A program made the translations under genes and the position numbers. Of a stretch of 64,000 nucleotides of DNA, positions 1-8,501 are shown in pieces; within the stretch, counting starts at the first letter, position 1, and each line of letters begins with the position of its first letter. Below the pieces are notes generated by a model. The model searched no databases. It was given only the letters and a program-made list of their open reading frames with translations, and was not told where the DNA came from. Source of the stretch: Labedella endophytica (GTDB lineage: Bacteria; Actinomycetota; Actinomycetes; Actinomycetales; Microbacteriaceae); contig NZ_RZGZ01000002.1 in NCBI RefSeq assembly GCF_003990045.1, positions 558,001 to 622,000 on the forward strand, in the 5' to 3' direction.

Positions 1-910
1 CGGACGACCCCCGGCGGCCGAGTCCCGAGCCGATGACGGATCCGGATGCGACCTGCGTGGTGGAGAGCGCGAAGCCGAGGTGGCTCGACGCGAGGATCGT
101 CGCGGCCGTGCTCGTCTCGGCCGCGAAACCCTGGGCCGGCTTGACGGCCGTGAGTCCGGTTCCGAGGGTCTTGATGATGCGCCAGCCGCCCATGTAGGTG
201 CCGAGGGCGATCGCGAGCGCGCACGCGATCACGACCCACAGCTGGGGCCCTTCCTGCGCGGCGTCCTGCATACCGACCGTGACGAGGGCGAGCGTGATGA
301 CGCCCATCGTCTTCTGCGCGTCGTTGGTGCCGTGGGCGAGCGCGACGAGGGAGGACGAGAAGATCTGGGCGTACCGGAAACCGGAACGCCCATCGGGGCG
401 GCCGTCGTAGCGGCGGGTGATCGAGTACGCCATCTTGGTCGCGGCGAACGCGACGAGACCGGCGGTGACGGGAGCGAGGAGCGCGGGGAAGATGACCTTC
501 GACAGGAGCACGCCGTAGTCGATCGCGTTCACTCCGAAGCCGACGATCGCCGCACCGATGAGTCCGCCGAAGAGCGCGTGCGAGGAGCTCGACGGCAGCC
601 CGTACAGCCACGTGACCATGTTCCACACGATCGCACCGATGAGCCCGGCGAGGATCAGCTCCGGAGAGATGAGGATCCCCGAGTCGCCCTCGCGGATGAT
701 GCCGCTCGAGATCGTCTTCGCGACCTCCGTCGAGAGGAACGCTCCCACGAGGTTCAGAATCGCGGCGAGCGTGACGGCCACCTTCGGCTTCATCGCGCCC
801 GTCGCGATCGGCGTGGCCATGGCGTTCGCCGTGTCGTGGAACCCGTTCGTGAAGTCGAAGAACAGCGCGAGGGCAATGACGAGGACGATGAGGAGGGTGA
901 CTTCTTCCAC
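1..910 (-). CDS. pit: PiT-family inorganic phosphate transporter (C-terminus off window)
   Basis: Predicted low-affinity phosphate symporter of the cytoplasmic membrane. The 303 visible residues begin with a hydrophobic helix carrying the PiT signature DFTNGFHDTAN (residues 19-29). The matching second-half signature ALAHGTNDAQKTMG lies near residue 187, so both family repeats are at least partly present. The protein is cut by the left edge of the window. The GTG at 910 is chosen because it leads straight into the first membrane helix; no strong ribosome-binding site is visible, so the start is uncertain. An 11-nt direct repeat resembling an actinobacterial PHO box lies 43-64 nt upstream, suggesting phosphate-starvation control. 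The family call is firm; substrate and regulation are inferred. Confidence 0.93.
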   Translation of the reverse strand, partial: MEEVTLLIVLVIALALFFDFTNGFHDTANAMATPIATGAMKPKVAVTLAAILNLVGAFLSTEVAKTISSGIIREGDSGILISPELILAGLIGAIVWNMVTWLYGLPSSSSHALFGGLIGAAIVGFGVNAIDYGVLLSKVIFPALLAPVTAGLVAFAATKMAYSITRRYDGRPDGRSGFRYAQIFSSSLVALAHGTNDAQKTMGVITLALVTVGMQDAAQEGPQLWVVIACALAIALGTYMGGWRIIKTLGTGLTAVKPAQGFAAETSTAATILASSHLGFALSTTQVASGSVIGSGLGRRGSS

Positions 911-952
911 CGGGCGTGCTCTCTGGTCGAGGGACCCCGGGCACGTCGATCC

Positions 953-974
953 GTTCACGAGAGGTTCACGGAGA
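953..974. promoter_or_regulatory. Candidate PHO box (two 11-nt direct repeats)
   Basis: Two adjacent 11-nt units, GTTCACGAGAG (953-963) and GTTCACGGAGA (964-974), share GTTCAC at exact 11-nt spacing. This matches the direct-repeat-unit layout of the Streptomyces PhoP PHO box. The site lies just upstream of the phosphate transporter start at 910. The motif is seen directly; binding by a PhoP/RegX3-type regulator is inference. Confidence 0.5.
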
Positions 975-1041
975 TGTAGGCGGCGAGGGCTTGCCTGTTC
1001 AGGCTCTGGAAATCTTTGCACCCGACCGAGCGCAGGTCAAT

Positions 1042-1551
1042 TCAGTCCCGACCCCTGGCGGCGAAGCCCGGATGGTCGCTCGCGACGACCGTCGAGAGGT
1101 CGGCATCGAACTCGAAGAACGCGTTGACGCAGCCTCCGGCGAGGACCCCGGGGAGCCAGAAGCGGGCGTCGTCCCACATGCGCTCGAAAGGCGGTGAAGC
1201 GATGGGCCACCATTCCGGGACGAGCTCGTCGGACGGCACGCCGTCCCCCGTGAATGCGCGGCTGACGAAGACGAAGGACCGCTGCGACCACGACGGCTTC
1301 GTCGGGAAACGGTAGTCGAGGACGCCACGAGGCTCGAGGGCCGACGGGTCGACGACGATGCCGGTCTCCTCGGCGACCTCCCGGATGACCGCCTCCGCGG
1401 GCGTCTCCCCCGGCGCGAGCTTGCCGCCGGGTCCGACCGACCGGCCGACGCCGAGACCGGTGAGCTTGCGCCCGATCAGGACCTCCTCGCCGACCGCGCT
1501 CGGGCGGAGGAGGTAGCAGACCGCGACGTCGGGGTGCCGGTCTCCCGTCAC
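1042..1551 (-). CDS. NUDIX hydrolase, MTH1-like (8-oxo-dGTP diphosphatase type)
   Basis: Likely sanitizes oxidized purine nucleotides. The NUDIX box GX5EX7REVAEETGI spans residues 43-65, with metal-binding glutamates in REVAEE. The C-terminal stretch around EWWPIASPPFERMWDDARFW resembles the substrate-pocket segment of human MTH1 (FKDMWPDDSYWF), so an MTH1-like branch is favoured over Ap4A or ADP-ribose hydrolases. GTG 1551 is chosen (169 aa) because it starts just before the first beta strand. A longer reading from ATG 1608 is open but overlaps the upstream aldo-keto reductase by 47 nt with an unconserved-looking extension. The gene follows the reductase on the same strand, and the two are probably co-transcribed. 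Confidence 0.85.
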   Translation of the reverse strand: MTGDRHPDVAVCYLLRPSAVGEEVLIGRKLTGLGVGRSVGPGGKLAPGETPAEAVIREVAEETGIVVDPSALEPRGVLDYRFPTKPSWSQRSFVFVSRAFTGDGVPSDELVPEWWPIASPPFERMWDDARFWLPGVLAGGCVNAFFEFDADLSTVVASDHPGFAARGRD

Positions 1552-1561
1552 GAGAGGGGGC

Positions 1562-2401
1562 TCACATCTCCTCGTGGGTCGTCGGGTCGCCGCCGAAGAG
1601 GCGACCATCGGGCCGGCCGAGGGCGGTGATCGCGTCGACGTCGTCCTCGCTCAGCTCGAATCCGAAGATGTCGAGGTTCTCCTTCTGTCGCGACGGCGTC
1701 GCGGACTTCGGGATCGCGATGACACCGCGCTCGACGTGCCAACGGAGAACGACCTGACCGGGGGTGACGCCGTACTTCTCGGCGATCGAGGTGACGACCT
1801 CGTTCTCGTGCGGCTTGGCGGCCTTGCCGAGGGGGCTCCAGGCTTCCGTGACGATGTCGTGCTCTTCGTGGAAGGCGAGCAGCTCGGCCTGGGGGAAGTA
1901 GGGGTGCAGCTCCACCTGATTCACGGCCGGCATGACGCCGGTCTCGTCGACGAGCCGCGTCAGGTAGTCGGCCGTGAAGTTCGAGACGCCGATCGAACGC
2001 GCGAGCCCGCGCGAACGCAGTTCGATCATCGCGCGCCACGTGTCGACGAAGCGGTCGCGCGACGGGTTGGGCCAGTGGATGAGGTAGAGATCGACGTGGT
2101 CGACGCCGAGGCGCTCGAGCGAACCGGTGAGGGAACGAAGAGTCTCGTCGTAGCCGTGGTCGCGGCCGGGCACCTTGGTCGTGATCTGGACGTCCTCGCG
2201 CGGGAGACCGGATGCCCGCAGCGCCTCGCCGACCTCGACCTCGTTGTCGTAGTTCACGGCGGTGTCGAGCAGGCGGTAGCCGGCGTCGAGCGCGGAGCGG
2301 ATCGCCGTCACTCCCTCCTCGCCCTTCAAGGGGTACGTGCCGAAACCGATCTGGGGGAACTCGTGGCCGTCGTCGAGGCGGATGGCGGGAATCGAAGTCA
2401 T
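1562..2401 (-). CDS. Aldo/keto reductase (AKR5-like, 2,5-diketogluconate reductase type)
   Basis: NADPH-dependent carbonyl reductase with a TIM-barrel fold, 279 aa, the usual family length. The catalytic tetrad is visible: Asp46 and Tyr51 in DTAVNYD, Lys76 in TTKVPG and His109 in LIHWPNP. The C-terminal cofactor motif IPKSATPSRQKENL is also present. The protein resembles YafB/DkgB and plant-type AKR4/5 enzymes; the true substrate cannot be told from sequence. The start ATG 2401 lies 6 nt after a TAGGGT -10 box, so translation is probably leaderless. The gene is divergent from the S9 peptidase at 2440 with only 38 bp between the two starts. Confidence 0.92.
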   Translation of the reverse strand: MTSIPAIRLDDGHEFPQIGFGTYPLKGEEGVTAIRSALDAGYRLLDTAVNYDNEVEVGEALRASGLPREDVQITTKVPGRDHGYDETLRSLTGSLERLGVDHVDLYLIHWPNPSRDRFVDTWRAMIELRSRGLARSIGVSNFTADYLTRLVDETGVMPAVNQVELHPYFPQAELLAFHEEHDIVTEAWSPLGKAAKPHENEVVTSIAEKYGVTPGQVVLRWHVERGVIAIPKSATPSRQKENLDIFGFELSEDDVDAITALGRPDGRLFGGDPTTHEEM

Positions 2402-2407
2402 GTTCCG

Positions 2408-2432
2408 ACCCTACGCGCCCGGGCGTTAGCGT
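2408..2432. promoter_or_regulatory. Divergent leaderless promoters for AKR and S9 peptidase
   Basis: On the minus strand TAGGGT (2408-2413) ends 6 nt before ATG 2401. On the plus strand TAGCGT (2427-2432) ends 7 nt before ATG 2440. Neither start has a Shine-Dalgarno sequence, and there is no room for a leader. The boxes are seen directly; transcription start positions are inferred from the usual -10 to +1 distance. Confidence 0.6.
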
Positions 2433-2439
2433 TGTGTGC

Positions 2440-4563
2440 ATGACGCATTCCGAACCGCCCGTGGCGGCGAAGCGACCGATCCCCCGCACCCATCACGGAG
2501 ACGTCTTCGAGGATCCCTACGAGTGGCTCCGGGAGAAGGAATCCCCCGACGTGATCGCCCATCTCGAGGCCGAGAACTCCTTCACCGACGCGAGCACCGC
2601 CCACCTGGCGGGGTTGCGCACCCGCATCTTCGAGGAGATCAGGTCGCGCACGCTCGAGACCGATCTCTCCGTGCCCGTGCGGGAGGGCGACTACTGGTAC
2701 TACTCCCGCAGCTTCGAGGGCAAGGAATACGGCGTGCACTGCCGAGCGCCGATCACCTCGCCGGACGACTGGACGCCTCCCAAGCTCGATGCCGAGACGG
2801 AGGTGCCGGGAGAGGAGATCCTCCTCGACGGCAACATCGAGGCCGACGGTCACGACTTCTTCCGCATCGGCAGCTTCGACGTGTCGCGTGACGGCGCCCG
2901 CCTCCTGTTCGGTGTCGACACCGAGGGTGACGAACGATACGTCCTGCGCATCCGCGACCTCGCGACCGGAATCCAGCTGGCCGACGAGATCCCCGGCACG
3001 TTCTCCGGCGCGATGTTCTCCCCCGACGGTCGATTCGTCTTCTATTCCACGGTGGACGACGCGTGGCGGCCCGACACGATCTGGCGGCACGAGGTCGGCA
3101 CGGAGGTCGCCGCGGACGTCGTCGTGCACAAGGAGGAGGACGAGCGATTCTGGGGCGGCATCGGGCTGACCCGCAGCGGCGACTACCTCGTCATCGGACT
3201 GGGCTCGTCCGTGACGAGCGAGTACCTCATCGCACCGGCCTCCGATCCCACCTCCGAGTTCCGCGTCGTGTGGCCGCGCAGGGAGGGCGTCGAGTACTCC
3301 ATCGAGCACGCTCGCATCGGTCACGACTCCGTCCTCCTGATCCTGCACAACGACGGAGCCCCCAACTTCGAGCTCGTCGCGGTGTCGCCCGAGGAGCCGG
3401 GCACAGGGCCGGCCGATGCCACCGTCGTGATCGCTCACAGCGAGGAGCGCCGGCTCGAGGCCGTCGACGCGTTCGCGCACCATCTCGCTTTCTCCTACCG
3501 ACGCGACGGGCTGACCCAGGTGGGCACGACCCTGCTCGGGCCGGATTCCACGATCGCGGACATCGCGATCGACGAGCTCGCCTTCGACGAGCCCCTCTAC
3601 TCCGTCGGTTTCGGCGGCAACCCCGAGTGGGAGCAGCCCACGCTCCGCATCGGCTTCGGCTCGTTCGTCACACCCTCGAGCGTGTTCGATTGCGACGTCC
3701 GCACCGGCGAGCGCACGCTGCTCAAGCAGCAGCAGGTCCTCGGCGGCTACGACCCCGCCGAGTACGAGCAGGCGCGTGAGTGGGCGACGGCCGAGGACGG
3801 CACGCGTGTGCCCATCTCCCTCGTATGGCGGCAGGACGGCGAGACGGGACCGCGGCCGTTCCTGCTCTACGGCTACGGCTCGTACGAGGCGAGCATGGAC
3901 CCGGCCCTCTCGATCGCACGGCTGTCGATGCTCGACCGCGGGGCCGGCTTCGCGATCGCCCATGTCCGCGGCGGCGGTGAGCTCGGACGCTCCTGGTACG
4001 AGGAGGGCAAGCTCCTCGTCAAGAAGAACACGTTCACCGACTTCGTCGCGAGCGCCCGCCACCTCGTCGATGCCGGGATCGCCCGACCCGATGCTCTCGT
4101 CGCCGAGGGCGGAAGCGCCGGCGGTCTCCTCATGGGCGCGGTCGCGAACCTCGCCCCTGAGCTCTTCTCCGGGATCCACGCGTCCGTCCCGTTCGTCGAC
4201 GCGCTCACGACGATCCTCGACCCGAGCCTGCCGCTCACGGTGATCGAGTGGGACGAGTGGGGCGACCCGCTGCACGATCCGGACGTCTACGCATACATGA
4301 AGACGTACTCGCCGTACGAGAACGTGCGCGAGGGGGCTCAGTACCCGCGGATCCTCGCGACGACGAGCCTCAACGACACCCGCGTCTACTACGTCGAGCC
4401 CGCGAAGTGGGTGGCGCGCCTGCGCGAGGTCGGCGCTCCCGCGCTCCTCAAGACGGAGATGGTCGCGGGCCACGGTGGCGTGAGCGGGCGCTACGCGCAG
4501 TGGCACGAGCGTGCGTTCGAACTCGCCTGGATCCTCGACGCCCTCGGCGTCGCCGACGCCTGA
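2440..4563 (+). CDS. ptrB: S9A prolyl oligopeptidase family, oligopeptidase B-like
   Basis: Serine peptidase of 707 aa with the two-domain layout of the family: an N-terminal seven-bladed propeller (about residues 70-400) followed by an alpha/beta-hydrolase domain. The catalytic triad is visible as Ser559 in GGSAGG, Asp646 in LNDTRVYY and His678 in AGHGG. The N-terminus RTHHGDVFEDPYEWLR is typical of oligopeptidase B, which cleaves short peptides after basic residues in the cytoplasm; no signal peptide is visible. ATG 2440 is chosen because an open upstream extension to 2212 is merely the antisense of the reductase. Prolyl rather than basic specificity cannot be excluded. It is convergent with pfkA across a large inverted repeat. 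Confidence 0.92.
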   Translation: MTHSEPPVAAKRPIPRTHHGDVFEDPYEWLREKESPDVIAHLEAENSFTDASTAHLAGLRTRIFEEIRSRTLETDLSVPVREGDYWYYSRSFEGKEYGVHCRAPITSPDDWTPPKLDAETEVPGEEILLDGNIEADGHDFFRIGSFDVSRDGARLLFGVDTEGDERYVLRIRDLATGIQLADEIPGTFSGAMFSPDGRFVFYSTVDDAWRPDTIWRHEVGTEVAADVVVHKEEDERFWGGIGLTRSGDYLVIGLGSSVTSEYLIAPASDPTSEFRVVWPRREGVEYSIEHARIGHDSVLLILHNDGAPNFELVAVSPEEPGTGPADATVVIAHSEERRLEAVDAFAHHLAFSYRRDGLTQVGTTLLGPDSTIADIAIDELAFDEPLYSVGFGGNPEWEQPTLRIGFGSFVTPSSVFDCDVRTGERTLLKQQQVLGGYDPAEYEQAREWATAEDGTRVPISLVWRQDGETGPRPFLLYGYGSYEASMDPALSIARLSMLDRGAGFAIAHVRGGGELGRSWYEEGKLLVKKNTFTDFVASARHLVDAGIARPDALVAEGGSAGGLLMGAVANLAPELFSGIHASVPFVDALTTILDPSLPLTVIEWDEWGDPLHDPDVYAYMKTYSPYENVREGAQYPRILATTSLNDTRVYYVEPAKWVARLREVGAPALLKTEMVAGHGGVSGRYAQWHERAFELAWILDALGVADA

Positions 4564-4592
4564 CCGCTGGGGCACCGCCGGTCCCGTCCCAT

Positions 4593-4656
4593 CGCGAAAG
4601 TGCGGACTTTCGCCCCCCGATCACTGTCCGAGGGGGCGAAAGTCCGCACTTTCGCG
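4593..4656. terminator. Bidirectional terminator-like nested palindrome
   Basis: A perfect 25-bp inverted repeat has arms 4593-4617 and 4632-4656 and a 14-nt loop. Each arm contains its own palindrome (GCGAAAGT-GCGG-ACTTTCGC or its complement), so it can fold as one long hairpin or two small ones. It lies 30 nt after the peptidase stop and 20 nt after the pfkA stop, between convergent genes. The runs of C/G at the inner stem and the lack of a U-tract are unlike a classical intrinsic terminator. Confidence 0.6.
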
Positions 4657-4676
4657 GAGGTTGTGAGGGCTACGGG

Positions 4677-5705
4677 TCAGCCGAAGAGGATCGAGGCTTC
4701 CTCGTAACGGTCCTCGGGGACCGTCTTGAGGCGGCCGACGGCGTCTTCGAACGGGACGTTGACGACCTCGGTGCCGCGGAGGGCGACCATCGTGCCCCAC
4801 TCCTCGCGCATGATGGAGTCGATCGCCGCCATGCCGAGGCGGGTCGACAGCACACGGTCGTACGCACTCGGCACGCCGCCGCGCTGCAGGTGGCCGAGCA
4901 CGGTCGCGCGCGATTCGACACCCGTGCGGGCCTCGATCTCGGGTGCGAGCATGTCGGCGATGCCACCGAGGCGCGGACGGTTGAACGCGTCGAGCCCCTT
5001 CTCGGAGTGCGCCGTCTCCATCGTGTTGAGGGTGAAGCCCTCAGCCACGACGACGATCGGGGCACGGCCGCGGTCGGACACCTGCTGCACCCAGTCGCAG
5101 ATCTGCTCCATCGACTGGGGCTGCTCGGGGATGAGGATCGCGTGGGCGCCCGCCGCCATACCCGCGTGGAGCGCGATCCAGCCGACGTGCCGACCCATGA
5201 CCTCGACGACCATGCAGCGCTTGTGCGACTCGGCCGTGGTGCGGACGCGGTCGATCGCCTCCGTGGCGATCTCCACGGCGGTGTCGAAGCCGAACGAGTA
5301 GTCGGTGGCGTCGAGGTCGTTGTCGATCGTCTTCGGCACGCCCACGATCTTGAGGCCTGCGTCGGTCAGGCGCTTGGCGGCCGCGAGGGTGCCTTCGCCG
5401 CCGATCGCGATGAGCGCGTCGACCCCGATGCGGTCGAGCGTCGCCTGCACGTTCTCGGGACCGCCGTGGGGGCCCTCGAACGGATTCGTGCGGCTCGTCC
5501 CGAGGATCGTGCCGCCCTGCTTGCCGAGCCCGCGCACGGTGTGGCGGTCGAGAGGCATCGTGAGGCCCTCGACGACGCCCTTCCATCCGTCCCGGATGCC
5601 GATGAAGGACTGGTTGTGGATCTTGGTCCCCTTGAGGACGGCACCGCGGATGACCGCGTTGAGTCCGGGGCAATCGCCACCGCTCGTGAGCACACCAATT
5701 CGCAT
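4677..5705 (-). CDS. pfkA: ATP-dependent 6-phosphofructokinase
   Basis: Commits fructose 6-phosphate to glycolysis. It is 342 aa with the PFK signatures: N-terminal nucleotide loop IGVLTSGGDCPGLNA (residues 3-17), IGGEGTL (101-107) and catalytic TIDND (126-130, base Asp128). The residue after GGE is Gly105 (E. coli Gly104), which fits ATP rather than pyrophosphate as donor, while Lys125 in VPKTIDND (E. coli Gly124) is the combination typical of actinobacterial ATP-PFKs. The start is supported by an AAAGG ribosome-binding site 7 nt upstream. The gene is transcribed alone and is divergent from the mycoredoxin gene. Confidence 0.96.
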   Translation of the reverse strand: MRIGVLTSGGDCPGLNAVIRGAVLKGTKIHNQSFIGIRDGWKGVVEGLTMPLDRHTVRGLGKQGGTILGTSRTNPFEGPHGGPENVQATLDRIGVDALIAIGGEGTLAAAKRLTDAGLKIVGVPKTIDNDLDATDYSFGFDTAVEIATEAIDRVRTTAESHKRCMVVEVMGRHVGWIALHAGMAAGAHAILIPEQPQSMEQICDWVQQVSDRGRAPIVVVAEGFTLNTMETAHSEKGLDAFNRPRLGGIADMLAPEIEARTGVESRATVLGHLQRGGVPSAYDRVLSTRLGMAAIDSIMREEWGTMVALRGTEVVNVPFEDAVGRLKTVPEDRYEEASILFG

Positions 5706-5788
5706 CGAGTTCGCCTTTCGACTCAGTCGCGGCGTTTACCTCGCTGGCGCGATCGCCGCCACCACGACCCTAGCGCGTGGGAGCGGAG

Positions 5789-5794
5789 TAATCT
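5789..5794 (+). promoter_or_regulatory. -10 box TAATCT, leaderless promoter of mycoredoxin gene
   Basis: TAATCT ends 7 nt before ATG 5802. There is no Shine-Dalgarno sequence in the intervening GACAGTC, so the transcript probably begins at or next to the start codon. Confidence 0.55.
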
Positions 5795-5801
5795 GACAGT
5801 C

Positions 5802-6059
5802 ATGGACTACACCCCTGAACCCTCGAGCGTCACCATGTTCACGACCGAGTGGTGCGGGTACTGCGCTCGCCTCAAGAAGCAGCTCGACGGTGCCGGCATC
5901 TCCTACACCGAGATCGACATCGAGAACGTGGACGGCACCGCCGAATACGTCGCGAGCGTCAACGGCGGCAACCAGACCGTGCCGACGATCGTCTTCCCCG
6001 ACGGCACCACCGCCACGAACCCGTCCCTCCACGAGGTCAAGCAGCGCATCTCCGCTTGA
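5802..6059 (+). CDS. mrx1: Mycoredoxin-1-like glutaredoxin
   Basis: Small 85-aa thioredoxin-fold protein. The active site is WCGYC (Cys18, Cys21) with a cis-proline at TVPT (Pro61), followed by VFPDGTTATNPS. The sequence is very close in pattern to mycobacterial mycoredoxin-1 (SWCGYCLRLK, SVNGGNRTVPT), which reduces protein-mycothiol mixed disulfides in Actinobacteria; this agrees with a mycothiol-using organism. Start ATG 5802 is set by the TAATCT -10 box 7 nt upstream; a much longer in-frame reading is only antisense of pfkA. It is convergent with the SNF2 helicase gene. Confidence 0.93.
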   Translation: MDYTPEPSSVTMFTTEWCGYCARLKKQLDGAGISYTEIDIENVDGTAEYVASVNGGNQTVPTIVFPDGTTATNPSLHEVKQRISA

Positions 6060-6078
6060 GCCGGTCACGCCCCACGAA

Positions 6079-6138
6079 CTGAGGCGTTCGAGCGCCTTCG
6101 CTCCGGTGGACCGGGAGGAAGACGCTCGAACGCCTCAG
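6079..6138. terminator. Convergent hairpin between mycoredoxin and helicase genes
   Basis: A 16-bp perfect inverted repeat has arms 6079-6094 and 6123-6138 around a 28-nt G/C-rich loop, midway between two convergent stop codons (6059 and 6161). It is probably a bidirectional terminator; no U-tract is visible. Confidence 0.5.
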
Positions 6139-6160
6139 ATGGTAGGGCGGTGAAGCGGGG

Positions 6161-8311
6161 CTAGGCCGCGTCCTCGATGGCCTGACCGAGCAGGTGGATG
6201 AGGGCGTTGAGCTGCACGGAGTCGCTCGAGCCGGCGTCCTGATCGGACCCGTCGAGGGCTCGCGCCGCGAGGCCCTGCTTGGAGTCGATGAGCTCGGCGA
6301 TCTTCGTGTCGATCGTGTGCGCGGCGATGATGCGCCACGCGGTGACGGGCTCGTCCTGTCCGATGCGGTGCACGCGGTCGATCGCCTGGGTCTGCTCGGC
6401 GGCCGTCCACGACAGCTCGGCGAGCACGACGTTGGACGCCGCCTGCAGGTTCACGCCGACGCCGGCCGCGGTCAGCGAGCAGACTGCGATCGAGACGGAG
6501 TCGTCCGTGTTGAAGGCGTCGATGGCGGCCTGGCGGGCGATGGCCTGCTGGTCGCCGCGGATCGACACCGTGCCGATACCGCGCGCCTGGAACACACGTT
6601 CGGCCTGATCCATCACGTCGATGTGCTTCGCGAAGAACACGACCTTGCCGACCGATCGCGCGAGTTGCGCGGTGTAGTCGGCGGCGAGTCCGGCCTTCGC
6701 CTGGCCGATCTTCCGCACCATCGTGAAGACGTTCTCCTGGCCGCCGGAGGACTTCGCCTCGTCGAGCTCGGACTGGGCCACCATGCGCACGAGTTCCGTG
6801 GACGGGTCGCGCCAGTCGTCGCCTCGGGCACCCGCCGCGCGCTGGTAGCGCGTGAGGAGCCGGGCGCCGAGCTCGCGCTCCGCGTCGCGGATCGAGCGAC
6901 CGAAGTCGTCGTCGAGCTCCACGGGGAGGTCGGCGACGCGCTTCGCGGGCAGGTCCGCGGCGACGTCGACCTTGCGGCGACGGACGATTCCCATGTCGAT
7001 GACGGCTTCGCGCGCCTCGCGGTAGAAGCCGTGGTCGGCCGGCGTCAGGCCGGTCGCGTCGAGGCGTTCCATGAGCTCCGGCATGGGCTTGTCGTTCGAC
7101 ACCCAGCCGAGGAACTGCCAGATGGCGTTGAAGTCCTCGACGTCGTTGATGAGGGGCGTTCCCGTGAGCGCGAGCATGAGGGGGTCGCCTCCCGGAGCCC
7201 TCTCGCGGATGCGCTGCGCGAGCGACAGCACGTGCTGCGACCGCTGCGAGTGGAGGTTCTTGATGAAGTGGGCCTCGTCGACGACCATGCCCTTGAAGCC
7301 GAGCTGGCCGAGCCACCCGAGGTGACGGTCGAGGACCTCGTAGTTGACGATGACGACGTCGGCGAACGCGTCGATGTCGCGGCCGTCGCCGTGGATGACC
7401 GTCGCGCGACGCAGGGGCGTCCAGCGCTCCACCTCGCGCGCCCAGTTCATCTTCACGACGTTGGGGACGATGACGAGCAGCGGATACGCGTCGGCGATGG
7501 ACGCCGCGAGCACCGACTGCGCGGTCTTGCCGAGGCCGGGCTCGTCGGCGAGGAGGAAGCTGCGGTGCCCCTCCCGCACGGCCTCGACGAAGCGGGCCTG
7601 GTGGTGCATGATCTCCATGCCGCGGGGGGCGAGGCGGTCGATCTCCGGGGCCTCGGGCAGCTCCATGGAGGCAGCCCCTCCCCCGGCGCCCTGCTCGAAC
7701 GCCTTGTAGAGCGGGCTCATGAGCTCCCAGCCGTCGAGACGGCGGCGGGGAACCGTGGTGGGCTCGGCCTTGCTGAAGTCCGGCGGGAGGAACGGGTTCG
7801 CGAGCTGGCGCGAGACCACGGACTGCGGCAGCACCTGACGCTCGGCGAGCTCCGCCGGGATCATCGACGGCACCTCGACCTTCTGCGTCGAGATGATGAG
7901 CTCGTCGGGGCTCAGCTCCGCGCCGGACTCGATGAGCCAGTCGCGGCGAAGCCGCTGGGCGACGGGGCTCGTGGTCTGGTCGACCTCGAGCAGCGCGATG
8001 AGCGACGTGTCGCGGGCGGCGGTCTTCGCGAGGATCTGGGCGACGCCGTCGAGCCGCTTGAGCAGCTCGGCACGGGCGGCGGGGTCGAGCGCGACGTCGG
8101 CCTTGACGCGCGCGCGCTCCTCGCGGACGAGGAAGGCGATGACCTGGAACTTGACCCGGTTCGTAGGGCCGACCTTGCCCTTCTGGGCTTTGGCCTCGAC
8201 CTCGCGCACCTTGCGCGCGAGGATCGGGATGAGCGGCGCATCGTCGTCGTGACGCGCGACGGTGCGGCTGGACGATCGTCCCGACGAACGACGGTGACCG
8301 GTGTACGGCAT
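6161..8311 (-). CDS. SNF2-family DEAH helicase/translocase
   Basis: Superfamily 2 DNA-dependent ATPase of 716 aa. It shows Walker A DEPGLGKTAQS (Lys262), a DEAH box VVDEAHF (345-348), motif III TGTPL, and a C-terminal helicase domain with GVGVNLQAASNVV and the SNF2 motif VI DRVHRIGQ (about 645-655). The N-terminal 200 residues have no domain I recognise. SNF2 ATPases remodel protein-DNA complexes or act in repair; the specific role is unknown. The start ATG 8311 has a strong AGGAGG site 4 nt upstream; longer in-frame readings extend into non-coding DNA. It is transcribed alone with a leader of about 120 nt if TAGAAT at 8439-8444 is its -10 box. Confidence 0.9.
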   Translation of the reverse strand: MPYTGHRRSSGRSSSRTVARHDDDAPLIPILARKVREVEAKAQKGKVGPTNRVKFQVIAFLVREERARVKADVALDPAARAELLKRLDGVAQILAKTAARDTSLIALLEVDQTTSPVAQRLRRDWLIESGAELSPDELIISTQKVEVPSMIPAELAERQVLPQSVVSRQLANPFLPPDFSKAEPTTVPRRRLDGWELMSPLYKAFEQGAGGGAASMELPEAPEIDRLAPRGMEIMHHQARFVEAVREGHRSFLLADEPGLGKTAQSVLAASIADAYPLLVIVPNVVKMNWAREVERWTPLRRATVIHGDGRDIDAFADVVIVNYEVLDRHLGWLGQLGFKGMVVDEAHFIKNLHSQRSQHVLSLAQRIRERAPGGDPLMLALTGTPLINDVEDFNAIWQFLGWVSNDKPMPELMERLDATGLTPADHGFYREAREAVIDMGIVRRRKVDVAADLPAKRVADLPVELDDDFGRSIRDAERELGARLLTRYQRAAGARGDDWRDPSTELVRMVAQSELDEAKSSGGQENVFTMVRKIGQAKAGLAADYTAQLARSVGKVVFFAKHIDVMDQAERVFQARGIGTVSIRGDQQAIARQAAIDAFNTDDSVSIAVCSLTAAGVGVNLQAASNVVLAELSWTAAEQTQAIDRVHRIGQDEPVTAWRIIAAHTIDTKIAELIDSKQGLAARALDGSDQDAGSSDSVQLNALIHLLGQAIEDAA

Positions 8312-8438
8312 GCTCCTCCTGAGCAGTCGAGGATCCGACGCGGGAGCATCGGCCTGATCGAGTCGGCTCCCGTGCTTTCGCAGATCAACGCGGATGACAC
8401 TCGCGGATCGTCGAACCCCCACGGGAGGCGATGAGCCC

Positions 8439-8444
8439 ATTCTA
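8439..8444 (-). promoter_or_regulatory. Candidate -10 box TAGAAT for helicase gene
   Basis: TAGAAT on the minus strand is the only good -10 match in the 190-bp gap between the esterase and helicase genes. It would give a 5' leader of about 120 nt. No clear -35 box is visible. Confidence 0.3.
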
Positions 8445-8501
8445 CGGCACGGCGACCGCTCCCGCGCACGGGGTTCCGGGCGGCCGCCCGCCGGGCTCCG
8501 G

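Noticed and set aside
4248-6059. 603-codon plus-strand frame spanning pfkA and the mycoredoxin gene
   Set aside because: Its first part is out of frame with the peptidase end and antisense to pfkA, with low-complexity Arg/Asp-rich content; only its last 85 codons (mycoredoxin) are real.
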